From CABHOJ01 sp965649545 (GTDB taxonomy: Bacteria > Pseudomonadota > Gammaproteobacteria > Burkholderiales > Methylophilaceae), in the NCBI GenBank assembly GCA_965649545.1, contig CBFGLF010000002.1, positions 1 through 43,455 of the forward strand: 43,455 nucleotides of DNA, written 5' to 3'. The position numbers and the translations under genes were made by a program. The notes under the pieces are model-generated. The model made no database searches. It was not told the DNA's origin and was given only the letters and a program-made list of their open reading frames with translations. Below are positions 6,606 through 15,054 of this stretch, one piece after another; position 1 is the stretch's first letter, and the number at the start of each line of letters is the position of its first letter.

Positions 6606-8324
6606 TCAGCTTTTGGTGACCAGTACGTCTTCCATAATGAGGTACTGCAGATCGCAACCGTAGAACATGTTGAGTGCATCGGTGGGGCTGCATATCATGG
6701 GTTCGCCACGACGATTGAGTGATGTGTTCAACACCACGGGAACGTTACGCAGACGCTCCAGTTCTTCTATTAACGCATAGTACCTCGGATTGGTGGCTTT
6801 CGTCACTACCTGCGCCCGCGCCGTACCGTCCTCATGCACCACTTCGGGGATGCGCGATTTCCAGTGTTCCGCGACGTCGAAAGTGAAGGTCATGTAGGGT
6901 GCCGGGTGGGTGGTCTGCAGGATGTCAGGCGCAGCCCGGTCCAGCATGCTCGGGCAGAAAGGCCGCCAACGCTCGCGATACTTGATCTGGGCATTGATGC
7001 GGTCGGCCACGCCGGGGTGGCTGGGGTCCCCCAGGATACTGCGACAACCCAAGGCTCGCGGACCGAATTCCATGCGGCCTTGCAACCAGGCCAGCGGATT
7101 GCCGGCCGCCAGCAACTCGGCGCCCTTTTGCGGCGCGTTCTCGATGCGCTGGAAGATCGGTTTGGCGGGATGCGCCTCACAGGCCGCCAGACATGCTTCT
7201 GTCGTGAAAGCCGGCCCGAGATAGGCATGCTGCATAGGCTCGACCTGCTCACCCATCTCGGCCGCGACGAAACTGGCGGCACCGAGTGAAGTGCCGGCGT
7301 CGCCAGAGGCGGGCTGTACGAACAACTCTTTCACGCCAGGCATGGCGATGATGCGCTGGTTAAGCTTGACGTTGAGTGCCACGCCACCTGCCATGGCAAT
7401 ACGGCCAGTCTCGCGGATGATATCGCCGACGTAGTAGTCGATCATCTCCAGCGCCACGTCTTCCAGCAGCTGTTGAACCGCAGCCGCGTAATGGATATAG
7501 GGATCGTCGATCTCGTCGCCATGGCGCTTGGGGCCTAGCCATTCGACCAGCTCGGGCGTGAAGTAATAGCCTTTGCCGTTCTCCTTGTAACGACGCAAGC
7601 CGACCACATTCACCAGCTTGGTGTTCACGCGCAGGTCGCCGTCCTTGAAGCTGACTAGCCGCGACAAGTCATACTTTTTGGGATCGCCGTAAGGCGCCAT
7701 CCCCATGACCTTGAATTCGCCATCGAGCATCTCGAAACCCAGATACTCGGTGATGGCGCCATACATGCCGCCAAGCGAGTCAGGATCATAGAACTCCTTG
7801 ATCTTATGGATCTTTCCGTTCTCGCCATAGCCGAAGAACGTGGTGGCGTACTCGCCCTTGCCGTCGATGCCGACAATGGCCGTCTTTTCCTGGAAACCGC
7901 TCAGGTGATAGGCGCTGCTGGCATGGGCCAGATGATGTTCGACCGGCACATACTTGGCATTGACCAGCCCAAGTGCGTTCATCAATTGCATCGCCTTGTC
8001 GCGATTGCGGCGGAAACGGCGATTGCCGTTAAAAATGGCGTCCAGCGCGCGGTCAGGCGCATACCAGTGACGCTTGGCATAATGCCAGCGCGCATTGGTG
8101 CTCAGCGGAATCTCGGCGTAAGGGAATGCGACCACATCGACCTGGTCCGGCCGCACACCGGCTTCTTCCATGCAATATTTGGCGGCCTCATAGGGGAATT
8201 TGTTCTTGGCGTGCTTATCGCGCAGAAAGCGTTCTTCTTCCGCCGCTGCGATGATCTTGCCGTCGACGATGATGGCGGCAGAGGCGTCATGGCCGACCGC
8301 ACCGGATAATCCCAAAATAATCAT
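6606..8324 (-). CDS. NodU/CmcH-family O-carbamoyltransferase (WapO-like)
   Basis: A 572-residue protein of the carbamoyltransferase family, whose N-terminal half is related to TsaD and whose C-terminal YrdC-like part makes carbamoyl-adenylate from carbamoyl phosphate and ATP. Seen are the N-terminal GLSGAVGHDASAAI, the metal-binding EHHLAHASSAYH, GGVALNVKLNQRI, and the C-terminal signature MEFGPRALGCRSILGDP. Such enzymes place a carbamoyl group on a sugar hydroxyl. Beside waaG, waaP and other core kinases the likely acceptor is an inner-core heptose, by analogy with WapO of Pseudomonas aeruginosa; that is inference from gene order. It starts 17 bases after the double-kinase gene and ends 125 bases before edd, in a gap that holds the edd promoter. 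Confidence 0.88.
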   Translation of the reverse strand: MIILGLSGAVGHDASAAIIVDGKIIAAAEEERFLRDKHAKNKFPYEAAKYCMEEAGVRPDQVDVVAFPYAEIPLSTNARWHYAKRHWYAPDRALDAIFNGNRRFRRNRDKAMQLMNALGLVNAKYVPVEHHLAHASSAYHLSGFQEKTAIVGIDGKGEYATTFFGYGENGKIHKIKEFYDPDSLGGMYGAITEYLGFEMLDGEFKVMGMAPYGDPKKYDLSRLVSFKDGDLRVNTKLVNVVGLRRYKENGKGYYFTPELVEWLGPKRHGDEIDDPYIHYAAAVQQLLEDVALEMIDYYVGDIIRETGRIAMAGGVALNVKLNQRIIAMPGVKELFVQPASGDAGTSLGAASFVAAEMGEQVEPMQHAYLGPAFTTEACLAACEAHPAKPIFQRIENAPQKGAELLAAGNPLAWLQGRMEFGPRALGCRSILGDPSHPGVADRINAQIKYRERWRPFCPSMLDRAAPDILQTTHPAPYMTFTFDVAEHWKSRIPEVVHEDGTARAQVVTKATNPRYYALIEELERLRNVPVVLNTSLNRRGEPMICSPTDALNMFYGCDLQYLIMEDVLVTKS

Positions 8325-8341
8325 GCTAGATATTCACCTAT

Positions 8342-9817
8342 CTACTTATTGTTCCCGACCAAGGCGACACCTGCGCTTTTCAAGAGCGGGTCGTTCCCGT
8401 AACGCTGTTGCAAGGCCTCGATCAGCATACGCTGGATGTGTGGCCGATCCGCCCAGTTTCGGACCAGGCGTTTCAGGTCCTTCACATGCTGCCGCTCGAA
8501 CCGACGGCGGCTGACATGATGCCGCAGACTATCCAGATCGATCAGTACGGGCATTTCGCCTGCCACATGGATGTTGGTGGCCTTCATGTCGCCATGCGCG
8601 ATCTGCAATAGGCGTAACTTGTACATCAGTGCGGCCAGCTTGTCTGCCAGCGACTTTTTCAATACCTGGTCGATGGACTTATCGCGCATCCACTCGGCGA
8701 TGTCCGGCCCCTCGACATGCTCGGCAAGGAAATATCCCTGTGCACGACAGGGCCCGAAACGCCGCTCGACCAGTGCCAGAGGCTGGGCCGTAGCGATGCC
8801 ATGCATACGAAGCCGATGGGCATTGGCCCATGAGACCGAGGCACGAGAGCGTCTCAGCAGGCGGCCTAAGCCGTGCAACCAACTCTTGATATTGTACCTT
8901 TTAACGACGACATTCCGCCCAGCGATCGTCGCGCGCGCCACAGTGCAGGTATTGCCGCTCTTGAGGCGCGCAGCTGCGTTCCCAGCGATCGCCGCATCCA
9001 GCGCACGCGGCTCCAGCGCGACGGACGCCACTTCCAGGTCCCGCGATCGGGCCGAATACAACCGCCAGGTATGGGTCACGGCCACATCGGTACAGTTGCG
9101 GAACACCTTGCTGTCGGCATAGGCATCGATGACCCGATGTCGCTCCGCTTCCGCCAGCCTAGAGAGGCTACCCAGCGGGATCGCCTGACAACCTCGCTCG
9201 CTGATATACGCTTGCATGAGCTCAGGGAGCCAGGCATCGAGTTCCAGCACATCGAACTTGGATAGCAGCAAGGCGAGGTTCTGCCATGCAGCCCGCGTAG
9301 GGAAGAGCCGCGGCGATCGGCGGATGCCGTCACCATCCAGGGTATAGAGCGTCTCGCCTTGCAGGAGGAAATTCTTGAGATAGAGGTCGGTCTGCATCAG
9401 ACCCGCACGATGATGGCGGGCCACCTCGCGCACCAAGGCGACGGCCAGGGTTTGGCGCTGATCGAGATCCAGCGCCGACCATAGAGACTCGGCGTCGCGG
9501 CTATCCTTGATCTCGGCGAAGATCAATACCTCGCAGGAACCGTCGGCCGCCTGGCCTGCATGCAACAAGGCTGGTGTCGCGATGCCAGCCTCGGCCAGAA
9601 GCGCAACCCCCTCCGAATCTCGTTTGGCATGGCGCACGGCGTGGCGACCGCTGAACAACTTGGCATAGACGTCGCGGCCAGCCCATGTGCCACGGCAGAC
9701 CAGACGCTTGTCCGGAACGCTGCGCACGACCTGATGGCAGGTTAGTGCTTCGTTATCTCTCAGCGCCAGGGTGAAGGGGGCGTCACTGACGACGCCGGAT
9801 CCGAACGGACTGTCCAT
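8342..9817 (-). CDS. Tandem kinase fusion of the LPS core kinase superfamily
   Basis: A 491-residue cytosolic protein made of two complete kinase-fold domains. The first has K53 in DVYAKLF, catalytic loop QTDLYLKN (D144, N149) and metal Asp in LDGD. The second has K306 in VVVKRYN, loop HGDMKATN (H408, D410, N415) and D427 in LIDLDS. Both keep the residues needed for phosphotransfer. The superfamily includes WaaP, InaA and RIO/BUD32 kinases. A two-domain protein at this place between waaP and the carbamoyltransferase resembles the uncharacterised kinase gene in the Pseudomonas core locus. The probable role is phosphorylation of core heptoses. The start used is the ATG preceded by GGCGGA; a TTG seven codons upstream is an alternative. 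The methyltransferase gene ends 69 bases upstream. Confidence 0.8.
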   Translation of the reverse strand: MDSPFGSGVVSDAPFTLALRDNEALTCHQVVRSVPDKRLVCRGTWAGRDVYAKLFSGRHAVRHAKRDSEGVALLAEAGIATPALLHAGQAADGSCEVLIFAEIKDSRDAESLWSALDLDQRQTLAVALVREVARHHRAGLMQTDLYLKNFLLQGETLYTLDGDGIRRSPRLFPTRAAWQNLALLLSKFDVLELDAWLPELMQAYISERGCQAIPLGSLSRLAEAERHRVIDAYADSKVFRNCTDVAVTHTWRLYSARSRDLEVASVALEPRALDAAIAGNAAARLKSGNTCTVARATIAGRNVVVKRYNIKSWLHGLGRLLRRSRASVSWANAHRLRMHGIATAQPLALVERRFGPCRAQGYFLAEHVEGPDIAEWMRDKSIDQVLKKSLADKLAALMYKLRLLQIAHGDMKATNIHVAGEMPVLIDLDSLRHHVSRRRFERQHVKDLKRLVRNWADRPHIQRMLIEALQQRYGNDPLLKSAGVALVGNNK

Positions 9818-9886
9818 CAATCCGCCATCCCTTGCCAATCTGTCGCGTGGTGCAAACCTGCTATTCGCTGCAAAACCGCGACCGCT

Positions 9887-10531
9887 CTATTCCGGGATAC
9901 GCTCGAAGACCGCGAGATGCAGGGATTTGATGTAAGGCAGTTGACCGAAATCCTTGACCAGACGAAAACCGCTTTTCGCGAAATAGCCTTCGACCTCGTT
10001 GAGCGAGGTGGGGAACTTGCGTAACTTCCTGCCGCCCAGCTTCTCGCGCAGGATCAGTTTTGCCTGGGTCCAGGAGAACGGGCTGAAATAGGACAACACG
10101 ACATACTGTTTCGATACGCGGCACAATTCGCTCACGGCGCGCTGCCGGATGGCAGGCGTCGGGAAGTGCTGGAACAGCCGGAAACAGACCATGGTATCGA
10201 TACTCCGGTCCGGATGCGTCAGATTCTCCACATCCGCCTTTTCGACCTTGATGCCCAGGCCGGCCTTGTCGGCATTCTGTTGAGCGATGGCGATCATGGC
10301 GTCTGACAGATCGCCAGCCTTGACCTTGTAACCCTGGCTGGCGAGGCGTAGGAACACGCGCCCGCCACCGCACGGCAGGTCCATCACGGTATGCGATTTC
10401 GGAATCAGCTTGAATGCGCGGTCGAGCAGTTTCATCTCGCCGGCATGCTTATGCGCCTTGCGCTGCTGATAGATGGTGGCTTTATGTTCGTCGTAGTTGG
10501 TACGGGCGCGATAGGTGGTCGGTTCAGACAT
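9887..10531 (-). CDS. Class I SAM-dependent methyltransferase
   Basis: A 214-residue protein with the Rossmann-type methyltransferase fold. The glycine-rich S-adenosylmethionine site is VMDLPCGGGRVFLRLA, the ribose-binding acidic residue is in KAGDLSDAMI, and post-motif VEKADVENL and the later VCFRLFQHF segment complete the core. Its substrate is not evident. Sitting between two kinase genes of the LPS core locus, it may methylate a core sugar or a lipid carrier precursor, but this is inferred only from location. GGAA lies seven bases before the ATG. Gaps of about 50 bases separate it from the kinase genes on each side, longer than elsewhere in the series. Confidence 0.78.
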   Translation of the reverse strand: MSEPTTYRARTNYDEHKATIYQQRKAHKHAGEMKLLDRAFKLIPKSHTVMDLPCGGGRVFLRLASQGYKVKAGDLSDAMIAIAQQNADKAGLGIKVEKADVENLTHPDRSIDTMVCFRLFQHFPTPAIRQRAVSELCRVSKQYVVLSYFSPFSWTQAKLILREKLGGRKLRKFPTSLNEVEGYFAKSGFRLVKDFGQLPYIKSLHLAVFERIPE

Positions 10532-10585
10532 GCAATGATTCCATGCAGGATAAATCGGAAATTATACTACTTAAGAGAGTGATGA

Positions 10586-11371
10586 CTAACTTCGGTCTTT
10601 GCGGCGCATGCTGCGGCGAACGATCAGTCGACACATGACTTTGTGCCAGAGGCCCAGCCGCTCGATACCGTAATATTGCATGAAGAAATAGAGACGGCGG
10701 CTCCTGCTCCAGTGCTTGGCGTGGCGGTTGAGCGTAGCGAGATCGTACAGCGCGCGGATGGCGGGGAATAACTTCACCCGCGACTTCTCGAGATCGATGA
10801 CCACGACGTCCGGGTCGCCACTTTGGCCGGTATGCACGAAGAGGTGCTTGGGATAGAGCGAGCGGTGCTGGATACGTGCGCCATGCAGCATACGTACCGT
10901 AGCGGCGACGCCACGGATCACGCGATTCTGTTCTTCCAGCGTCGGTCTACCGTTCGCGAACAAGGCCTCGGTGATGTCTTCCAATGGGCGGTAGTCGACC
11001 AGTTCTTCCGTCATCAAGGTCGCCTGATGATGACCGTCGATGACCTGTTCGCCATAGAACACCGGCTTGGGCGCTGGCACACCGTGCTTCTGCAGATAGC
11101 GCATCATCTTGAATTCACAGGAGAAAGTCGGCTCCCCGGTGAATGGGTGACGGAAGGTGCGACGCTGATGGTTCTGCTGACGCTTGAGGAAGACCCCGAA
11201 CTGTCCGCCCTCCGGCAGCTTTAGTCCGAGCCGGCCGACCCCACTCCAGCCGCCCCTACGCTCGTTGGGCGCTTCGAACCAGTCCGCCTCCTGCTTCCAT
11301 ACCGCCTCGAAGCTCAGCAACCGGTTCAACTCGAGTAAGTGCCGTCGTTCCGGCGAGATAAACACTGACAC
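10586..11371 (-). CDS. WapP/InaA-family LPS kinase-like protein with catalytic Asp replaced by Ser
   Basis: A 261-residue member of the lipopolysaccharide kinase (InaA/Kdo kinase-like) family. The ATP lysine is likely K63 in VFLKRQQNH, and the helix C Glu lies in SCEFKMM. The catalytic loop reads IQHRSLYPKHLF, with His169-Arg170 present but Ser171 where Asp is expected. The metal Asp is D193 in VVVIDLEKS. Position just after waaP, and the family, suggest a homologue of WapP, proposed to act on core heptose phosphates. The start is a GTG with GGAG seven bases before it, 17 bases after the waaP stop; a longer in-frame extension would run through waaP and has no family-like sequence. The Ser substitution is unusual for an active kinase. 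Confidence 0.8.
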   Translation of the reverse strand: MSVFISPERRHLLELNRLLSFEAVWKQEADWFEAPNERRGGWSGVGRLGLKLPEGGQFGVFLKRQQNHQRRTFRHPFTGEPTFSCEFKMMRYLQKHGVPAPKPVFYGEQVIDGHHQATLMTEELVDYRPLEDITEALFANGRPTLEEQNRVIRGVAATVRMLHGARIQHRSLYPKHLFVHTGQSGDPDVVVIDLEKSRVKLFPAIRALYDLATLNRHAKHWSRSRRLYFFMQYYGIERLGLWHKVMCRLIVRRSMRRKDRS

Positions 11372-11388
11372 GCGCGCTCTCCATACAC

Positions 11389-12210
11389 CTAAATTGTTAC
11401 AGGCATTTTGCCATGAAATTTCAGGTATAGGCGTTCCGCGCGCACGTTCACTTTGCGCCAGAAACTGGCGTCGTCCGCTAGCGTCGCCCTTAGCCCCTGC
11501 GGACGGTAATGCCTGAGGAACCGCAGGATGTCGCGACGGCTCAGGCCGCAATGCATGGCCGAAAAATAGAGCGCGGCGATATCCTTCATGCGGTCGACTT
11601 CGCGGATCTCGGATCGGATACCGACGCGGTGCAGGTCGATGAGGTACAGGCGGAGCGCTTCCTTCGTCACCTGCTGGCGGTCCATACAGAGATGGCAGAG
11701 ATAGAAATCCCGATGATTGAGGCCATGGTCATGTAGCTTGCGCGCGAGTTCGGCCACGGCCACGATCAGCCTGCGCCTGAAGCGCCCATCCGGTGGCGCG
11801 CTCGCCCAGTCCGCGCATAAGGTCTCGAGTGAGACGATGTCCCCCAGATCCTGCGTGATGACGAAGGAACGCAAGGCAGCCGGACTCAGGCCCTGGCAAC
11901 CATAAGCCACGGCCGGCGTCGTCGGGATGCCGATCTGGTCCAGGCGGTGGATGGCGTCCCATTCGGTCTTGGCGCTGACGATCGGCAAACGTAAGGTCAG
12001 CAGGTTCTTGAAGATCTCGCCCCAGCCCACGCCGTAATGCAACTTGGCAAAATAGGACCGACCTTTCGATTCGAAGCGGATGGTACGACGACCGCGCACA
12101 TCGCGGAACACCTCACCTTCGAGCGCCATCACGCGCTCGAAGGCATCCTGGGTACCGAACGCATCGCCCAGTTCAGGCGGCATCTGCAGCGTATTACAGC
12201 CCAGGCCCAT
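11389..12210 (-). CDS. waaP: Lipopolysaccharide core heptose(I) kinase
   Basis: A 273-residue cytosolic kinase that phosphorylates the inner-core heptose I of LPS using ATP. The WaaP/RfaP signature is clear: K56 in YFAKLHYGVGWGEIFKN, acidic helix residue in KTEWDAI, catalytic loop LNHRDFYLCHL (H166, D168; D162 in E. coli), and D192 in YLIDLHRVG. Length is close to E. coli WaaP (265). The chosen ATG follows GGGGAGG, a strong ribosome site, and lies 17 bases inside the 3' end of waaG, so the two are coupled. In Pseudomonas the enzyme is essential and needed for outer-membrane integrity. The next gene downstream is the WapP-like kinase. Confidence 0.92.
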   Translation of the reverse strand: MGLGCNTLQMPPELGDAFGTQDAFERVMALEGEVFRDVRGRRTIRFESKGRSYFAKLHYGVGWGEIFKNLLTLRLPIVSAKTEWDAIHRLDQIGIPTTPAVAYGCQGLSPAALRSFVITQDLGDIVSLETLCADWASAPPDGRFRRRLIVAVAELARKLHDHGLNHRDFYLCHLCMDRQQVTKEALRLYLIDLHRVGIRSEIREVDRMKDIAALYFSAMHCGLSRRDILRFLRHYRPQGLRATLADDASFWRKVNVRAERLYLKFHGKMPVTI

Positions 12211-13348
12211 CGATGCCTCCCCATTTGTTTCGCGCGATATCCATAAGGATGTTCGCCTCGGCATTGCCCTGATTATTGGCCATGATCGCCTTCGCATAGC
12301 CCAGACCGTTCGCCGCCCAGGTCTCAAGATGTTCGGAATCGAGCATGCTGGCCAATGCCTTGTTCAAGGCCGCCTGATCGAACGGCGAGTGCATCACGAC
12401 ACCCGCTTGGGCTCGCTCGATGTGGAAGGCGTAGCCGCAGACATCGGTCACCAACACGGGCAGCCCGCTGGCCATCGCTTCCAGCAAGACATGTCCCGCA
12501 AGCTCATTGCGCGCGGGATGGATGAGGAGATCGGCGCCCTGCATCAGTTGCGGGATATCACTACGTCCCGGAGAGACGTGGACCCGTTTGCTGAGGCGCT
12601 TGTCCGCGGCCATGCGCATGAAGGCCTTTGGGTTGTCCTGGCCGACAGCCAGCAAACGTGTCTTGACCCGTTGTTTGCCGGGCAGCGCAGCCAACGCTTC
12701 GATCGCGCGATCCAGCCCCTTGGTGCGGAAACCCGAGCCGACCAATAGCAGCACCCGATCATCCTCGTCGAATCCGAATTCTCGTCGGAGTCGCTGACGC
12801 ATCTCTTCCTTATCCTGCAGGGCCATCCGTGCCGGCGAAAGATACGGAGGCAACAGATGGAAGCGATGCTCCGGCGTGCGATACCAGCGCTGGAAATCCG
12901 CTTTCTCGCGCTCGGAGAGCAATAGCACCTGACAGTTGGCGTCGGGCGTGAACACGGCACGCTCGCATTTGGAGAACCAGCGGAAGCGCCCGGAGAGGCG
13001 ATAGAAGAAGCCGCGCTGGTTCTGGGCGCGCTCGGCGAAACAGGGGTCGGCGGCGAAATAGGCATCGAGGCCAGGCATACGGTTGAACCCGACCACCAGG
13101 CTGTAGTTGACTTTGGCGATCTCCTCGCGTGCCTGGCGGATGAAATTGTCGTAACGCTTATGGTTGATCATGCCACGGGCATTGATCAGCCTGAGCTTGA
13201 TACCGTTCTGCGGCGCCTCACCCTCCCAGGACATGGTGAAGATATCGACGCTGTTACCGGCAAGGGCCAGCGCATTGGCGATGCGCAGCATGTCGCGCTG
13301 CACGCCGCCATACGGAAAGTATTTGAAGATGATGAATGCGAAGCGCAA
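12194..13348 (-). CDS. waaG: LPS core UDP-sugar glycosyltransferase WaaG
   Basis: A 384-residue GT4-family GT-B transferase that adds the first outer-core hexose to heptose II at the cytoplasmic face of the inner membrane. The N-terminus RFAFIIFKYFPYGGVQRDM is a WaaG hallmark containing the acceptor-side loop. The donor site near residues 275-300 has HPARNELAGHVLLEAMASG with the E-x7-E pair, followed by PVLVTDVCGY. The only possible start is TTG, because an in-frame stop lies four codons upstream, and there is no good Shine-Dalgarno. Translation may be weak, which is odd for the first gene of a long series. It diverges from waaC across 75 AT-rich bases. Confidence 0.93.
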   Translation of the reverse strand: MRFAFIIFKYFPYGGVQRDMLRIANALALAGNSVDIFTMSWEGEAPQNGIKLRLINARGMINHKRYDNFIRQAREEIAKVNYSLVVGFNRMPGLDAYFAADPCFAERAQNQRGFFYRLSGRFRWFSKCERAVFTPDANCQVLLLSEREKADFQRWYRTPEHRFHLLPPYLSPARMALQDKEEMRQRLRREFGFDEDDRVLLLVGSGFRTKGLDRAIEALAALPGKQRVKTRLLAVGQDNPKAFMRMAADKRLSKRVHVSPGRSDIPQLMQGADLLIHPARNELAGHVLLEAMASGLPVLVTDVCGYAFHIERAQAGVVMHSPFDQAALNKALASMLDSEHLETWAANGLGYAKAIMANNQGNAEANILMDIARNKWGGIDGPGL

Positions 13349-13423
13349 GTGGGTAAGCTAAATAATGAATATCTAATTGTATGCGAAAATATGCGTAAAG
13401 CCTCTGACCATGCCCCATAAACA
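13349..13423. promoter_or_regulatory. Divergent AT-rich promoter region between waaG and waaC
   Basis: This 75-base gap is clearly more AT-rich than its neighbours and must hold promoters for both directions. On the minus strand TACAAT is a good -10 candidate toward waaG, but no -35 at ideal spacing is evident. On the plus strand I find no convincing -10/-35 pair before waaC. Individual elements are therefore not assigned. Confidence 0.45.
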
Positions 13424-14392
13424 ATGCCACGACTCCTGATCATCAAGACTTCATCGCTGGGCGATGTCGTCCATAACCTGCCCATCATCCAGGATATCCT
13501 CACGCACCAGCCGGGGACCGTCATCGACTGGGTGGTCGAGGAGTCGTTCGCCGATATCCCTGCCCTGCATCCCGCCGTCGACCGCGTGATCCCGGTCGCG
13601 ATCCGGCGCTGGCGCAAGCACCTGTTCAGCCGGGGTACATGGCATGAGATCGGGGCGATGCGAGCACAAATCAAGCAGGATGCGTACGATCTGGTGCTAG
13701 ACACGCAGGGGCTGGTGAAAAGTGCCGTGCTGTGCCGTTTGGCCCATGGCGCGCGTCATGGGCAGGATAGGCGCTCGGCTCGCGAGCCACTGGCAGCCTG
13801 CTTCTATACCCATGCCCATCCGATCGCCAGAGGCCAGCATGCGGTCGTGCGTAACCGCGCCCTGGCCGCCGCCGCATTCGGGTATGCCATGCCGGAGACG
13901 GCGCCGGATTATGGTATCCAGGCGCCAGCCGCCATGCCATCGGTGGCTGGCGGAAGACCCTACATCGTCGGCTTGCATGCCACCAGCCGTGACAGCAAAC
14001 TATGGCCTGTCGATCGCTGGATCCACCTCGGGCGGCATCTCGCTTCAAAGGAACATGCGCTGTTGCTGCCCTGGGGGAACGCCGCGGAACAATTGCGCGC
14101 GCAACAGATCGCCGAAGCCGTGCCCCATGCGGCCGTCCTGCCTAAACTCAGCCTGAGCGACCTGGCTTCCACGCTGGCTGGTAGTCGTGCCGCGATCGGC
14201 GTGGACACGGGCCTCGTGCACTTGGCGGTGGCGTTGAACATCCCGACCATCGCCCTCTATACCGACACCGACCCGGCACTGACCGGCATCTATCCTGGCG
14301 CCGGTGGCGTCGCCGTCAATCTCGGCGGCGTCGCCGACAGCCCTTCCACGGAAAGCGTGATCCAGACCACGAACGAGATCCTCGGTCTGTGA
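13424..14392 (+). CDS. waaC: LPS heptosyltransferase I
   Basis: A 322-residue GT9-family enzyme that transfers L-glycero-D-manno-heptose from ADP-heptose to Kdo2-lipid A at the inner membrane. The N-terminal LLIIKTSSLGDVVHNLP carries the catalytic-site loop and WaaC-type SSLGDVVH motif. DTQGLVKSA follows near residue 95, and the donor-binding GVDTGLVHLAVALNIP plus TDPALTGIYP near the C-terminus are those of WaaC rather than WaaF. Length matches E. coli WaaC (319). It is transcribed away from waaG and precedes the grpE heat-shock promoter; its stop is 85 bases before the grpE start. Its presence marks the whole left third of the window as the LPS core locus. Confidence 0.94.
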   Translation: MPRLLIIKTSSLGDVVHNLPIIQDILTHQPGTVIDWVVEESFADIPALHPAVDRVIPVAIRRWRKHLFSRGTWHEIGAMRAQIKQDAYDLVLDTQGLVKSAVLCRLAHGARHGQDRRSAREPLAACFYTHAHPIARGQHAVVRNRALAAAAFGYAMPETAPDYGIQAPAAMPSVAGGRPYIVGLHATSRDSKLWPVDRWIHLGRHLASKEHALLLPWGNAAEQLRAQQIAEAVPHAAVLPKLSLSDLASTLAGSRAAIGVDTGLVHLAVALNIPTIALYTDTDPALTGIYPGAGGVAVNLGGVADSPSTESVIQTTNEILGL

Positions 14393-14413
14393 CCAGAAAT
14401 CGCAGCTTGTGCA

Positions 14414-14441
14414 CTTGAAATCAAAAAGCCCATCCTCATTT
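14414..14441 (+). promoter_or_regulatory. Sigma-32 (RpoH) promoter of grpE
   Basis: CTTGAAA (14414-14420) and CCTCATTT (14434-14441) are separated by 13 bases. This is a near-perfect match to the sigma-32 consensus CTTGAAA-N13-15-CCCCATnT with one mismatch in the -10. The implied start lies about 30 bases before the grpE ATG. An RpoH gene is present in the same window. Confidence 0.8.
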
Positions 14442-14477
14442 AAAAAGTTGATGCGCTCATTTTTTAGAGGGAAACCC

Positions 14478-15008
14478 ATGCAGAAAGACAATCAGAACCC
14501 AGAGTCCTTTGAGGAAGCCACATCAGAGAACCTGCAGAGCGGCGCCGCCGGATCGCTGGACGAACGCATAGGCGAGCTGGAGAACCAGCTGTCGGAAGCG
14601 CAGGCCGCCGTACTCTATGCCAAGGCCGAGGGCGAGAATATCCGTCGCCGCGCCCATGAAGATATCGACAAGGCCCGCAAATTCGCGCTGGAGAAATTCT
14701 CCGGTGAACTGCTGGCCGTCAAGGACAGCCTCGATGCCGCACTCCATGTTGAGAACGCCACCGTCGAGAGCTACAAGAACGGCGTGGAACTCACCGCCAA
14801 GCAACTCGGTAGCGTATTCGAGAAATTCCATATCATCGAGATCAACCCGGTCGGCGAGAGATTCGATCCCAATCTCCATCAAGCCATCAGCACAGTCGAG
14901 TCGGACCAGGAACCCAATACCGTCGTCAGCGTCCTGCAGAAGGGCTACACGCTCAACGAACGCGTGCTGCGCCCGGCGCTCGTGATGGTCGCTAAAGCCA
15001 AGGCCTGA
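14478..15008 (+). CDS. grpE: DnaK nucleotide-exchange factor GrpE
   Basis: A 176-residue cochaperone that releases ADP from DnaK. After an acidic, disordered N-terminus comes the long coiled coil (LDERIGELENQLSEAQAAV to about residue 75), with the family motif ENIRRRAHEDIDKARKFA. The C-terminal beta-wing domain contains GVELTAKQLGSVFEKF, NPVGERFDPNLHQA and the closing GYTLNERVLRPALVMV. The ATG at 14478 is preceded by AGAGGG at good spacing. An in-frame ATG 69 bases upstream would fall at the likely promoter start region and is rejected. The gene is first in the grpE-dnaK-dnaJ block and carries a sigma-32 promoter. Confidence 0.97.
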   Translation: MQKDNQNPESFEEATSENLQSGAAGSLDERIGELENQLSEAQAAVLYAKAEGENIRRRAHEDIDKARKFALEKFSGELLAVKDSLDAALHVENATVESYKNGVELTAKQLGSVFEKFHIIEINPVGERFDPNLHQAISTVESDQEPNTVVSVLQKGYTLNERVLRPALVMVAKAKA

Positions 15009-15054
15009 GGCCGCACATCGTTCAAATACACAGCGTCAAAAGAATTTATGCCGG

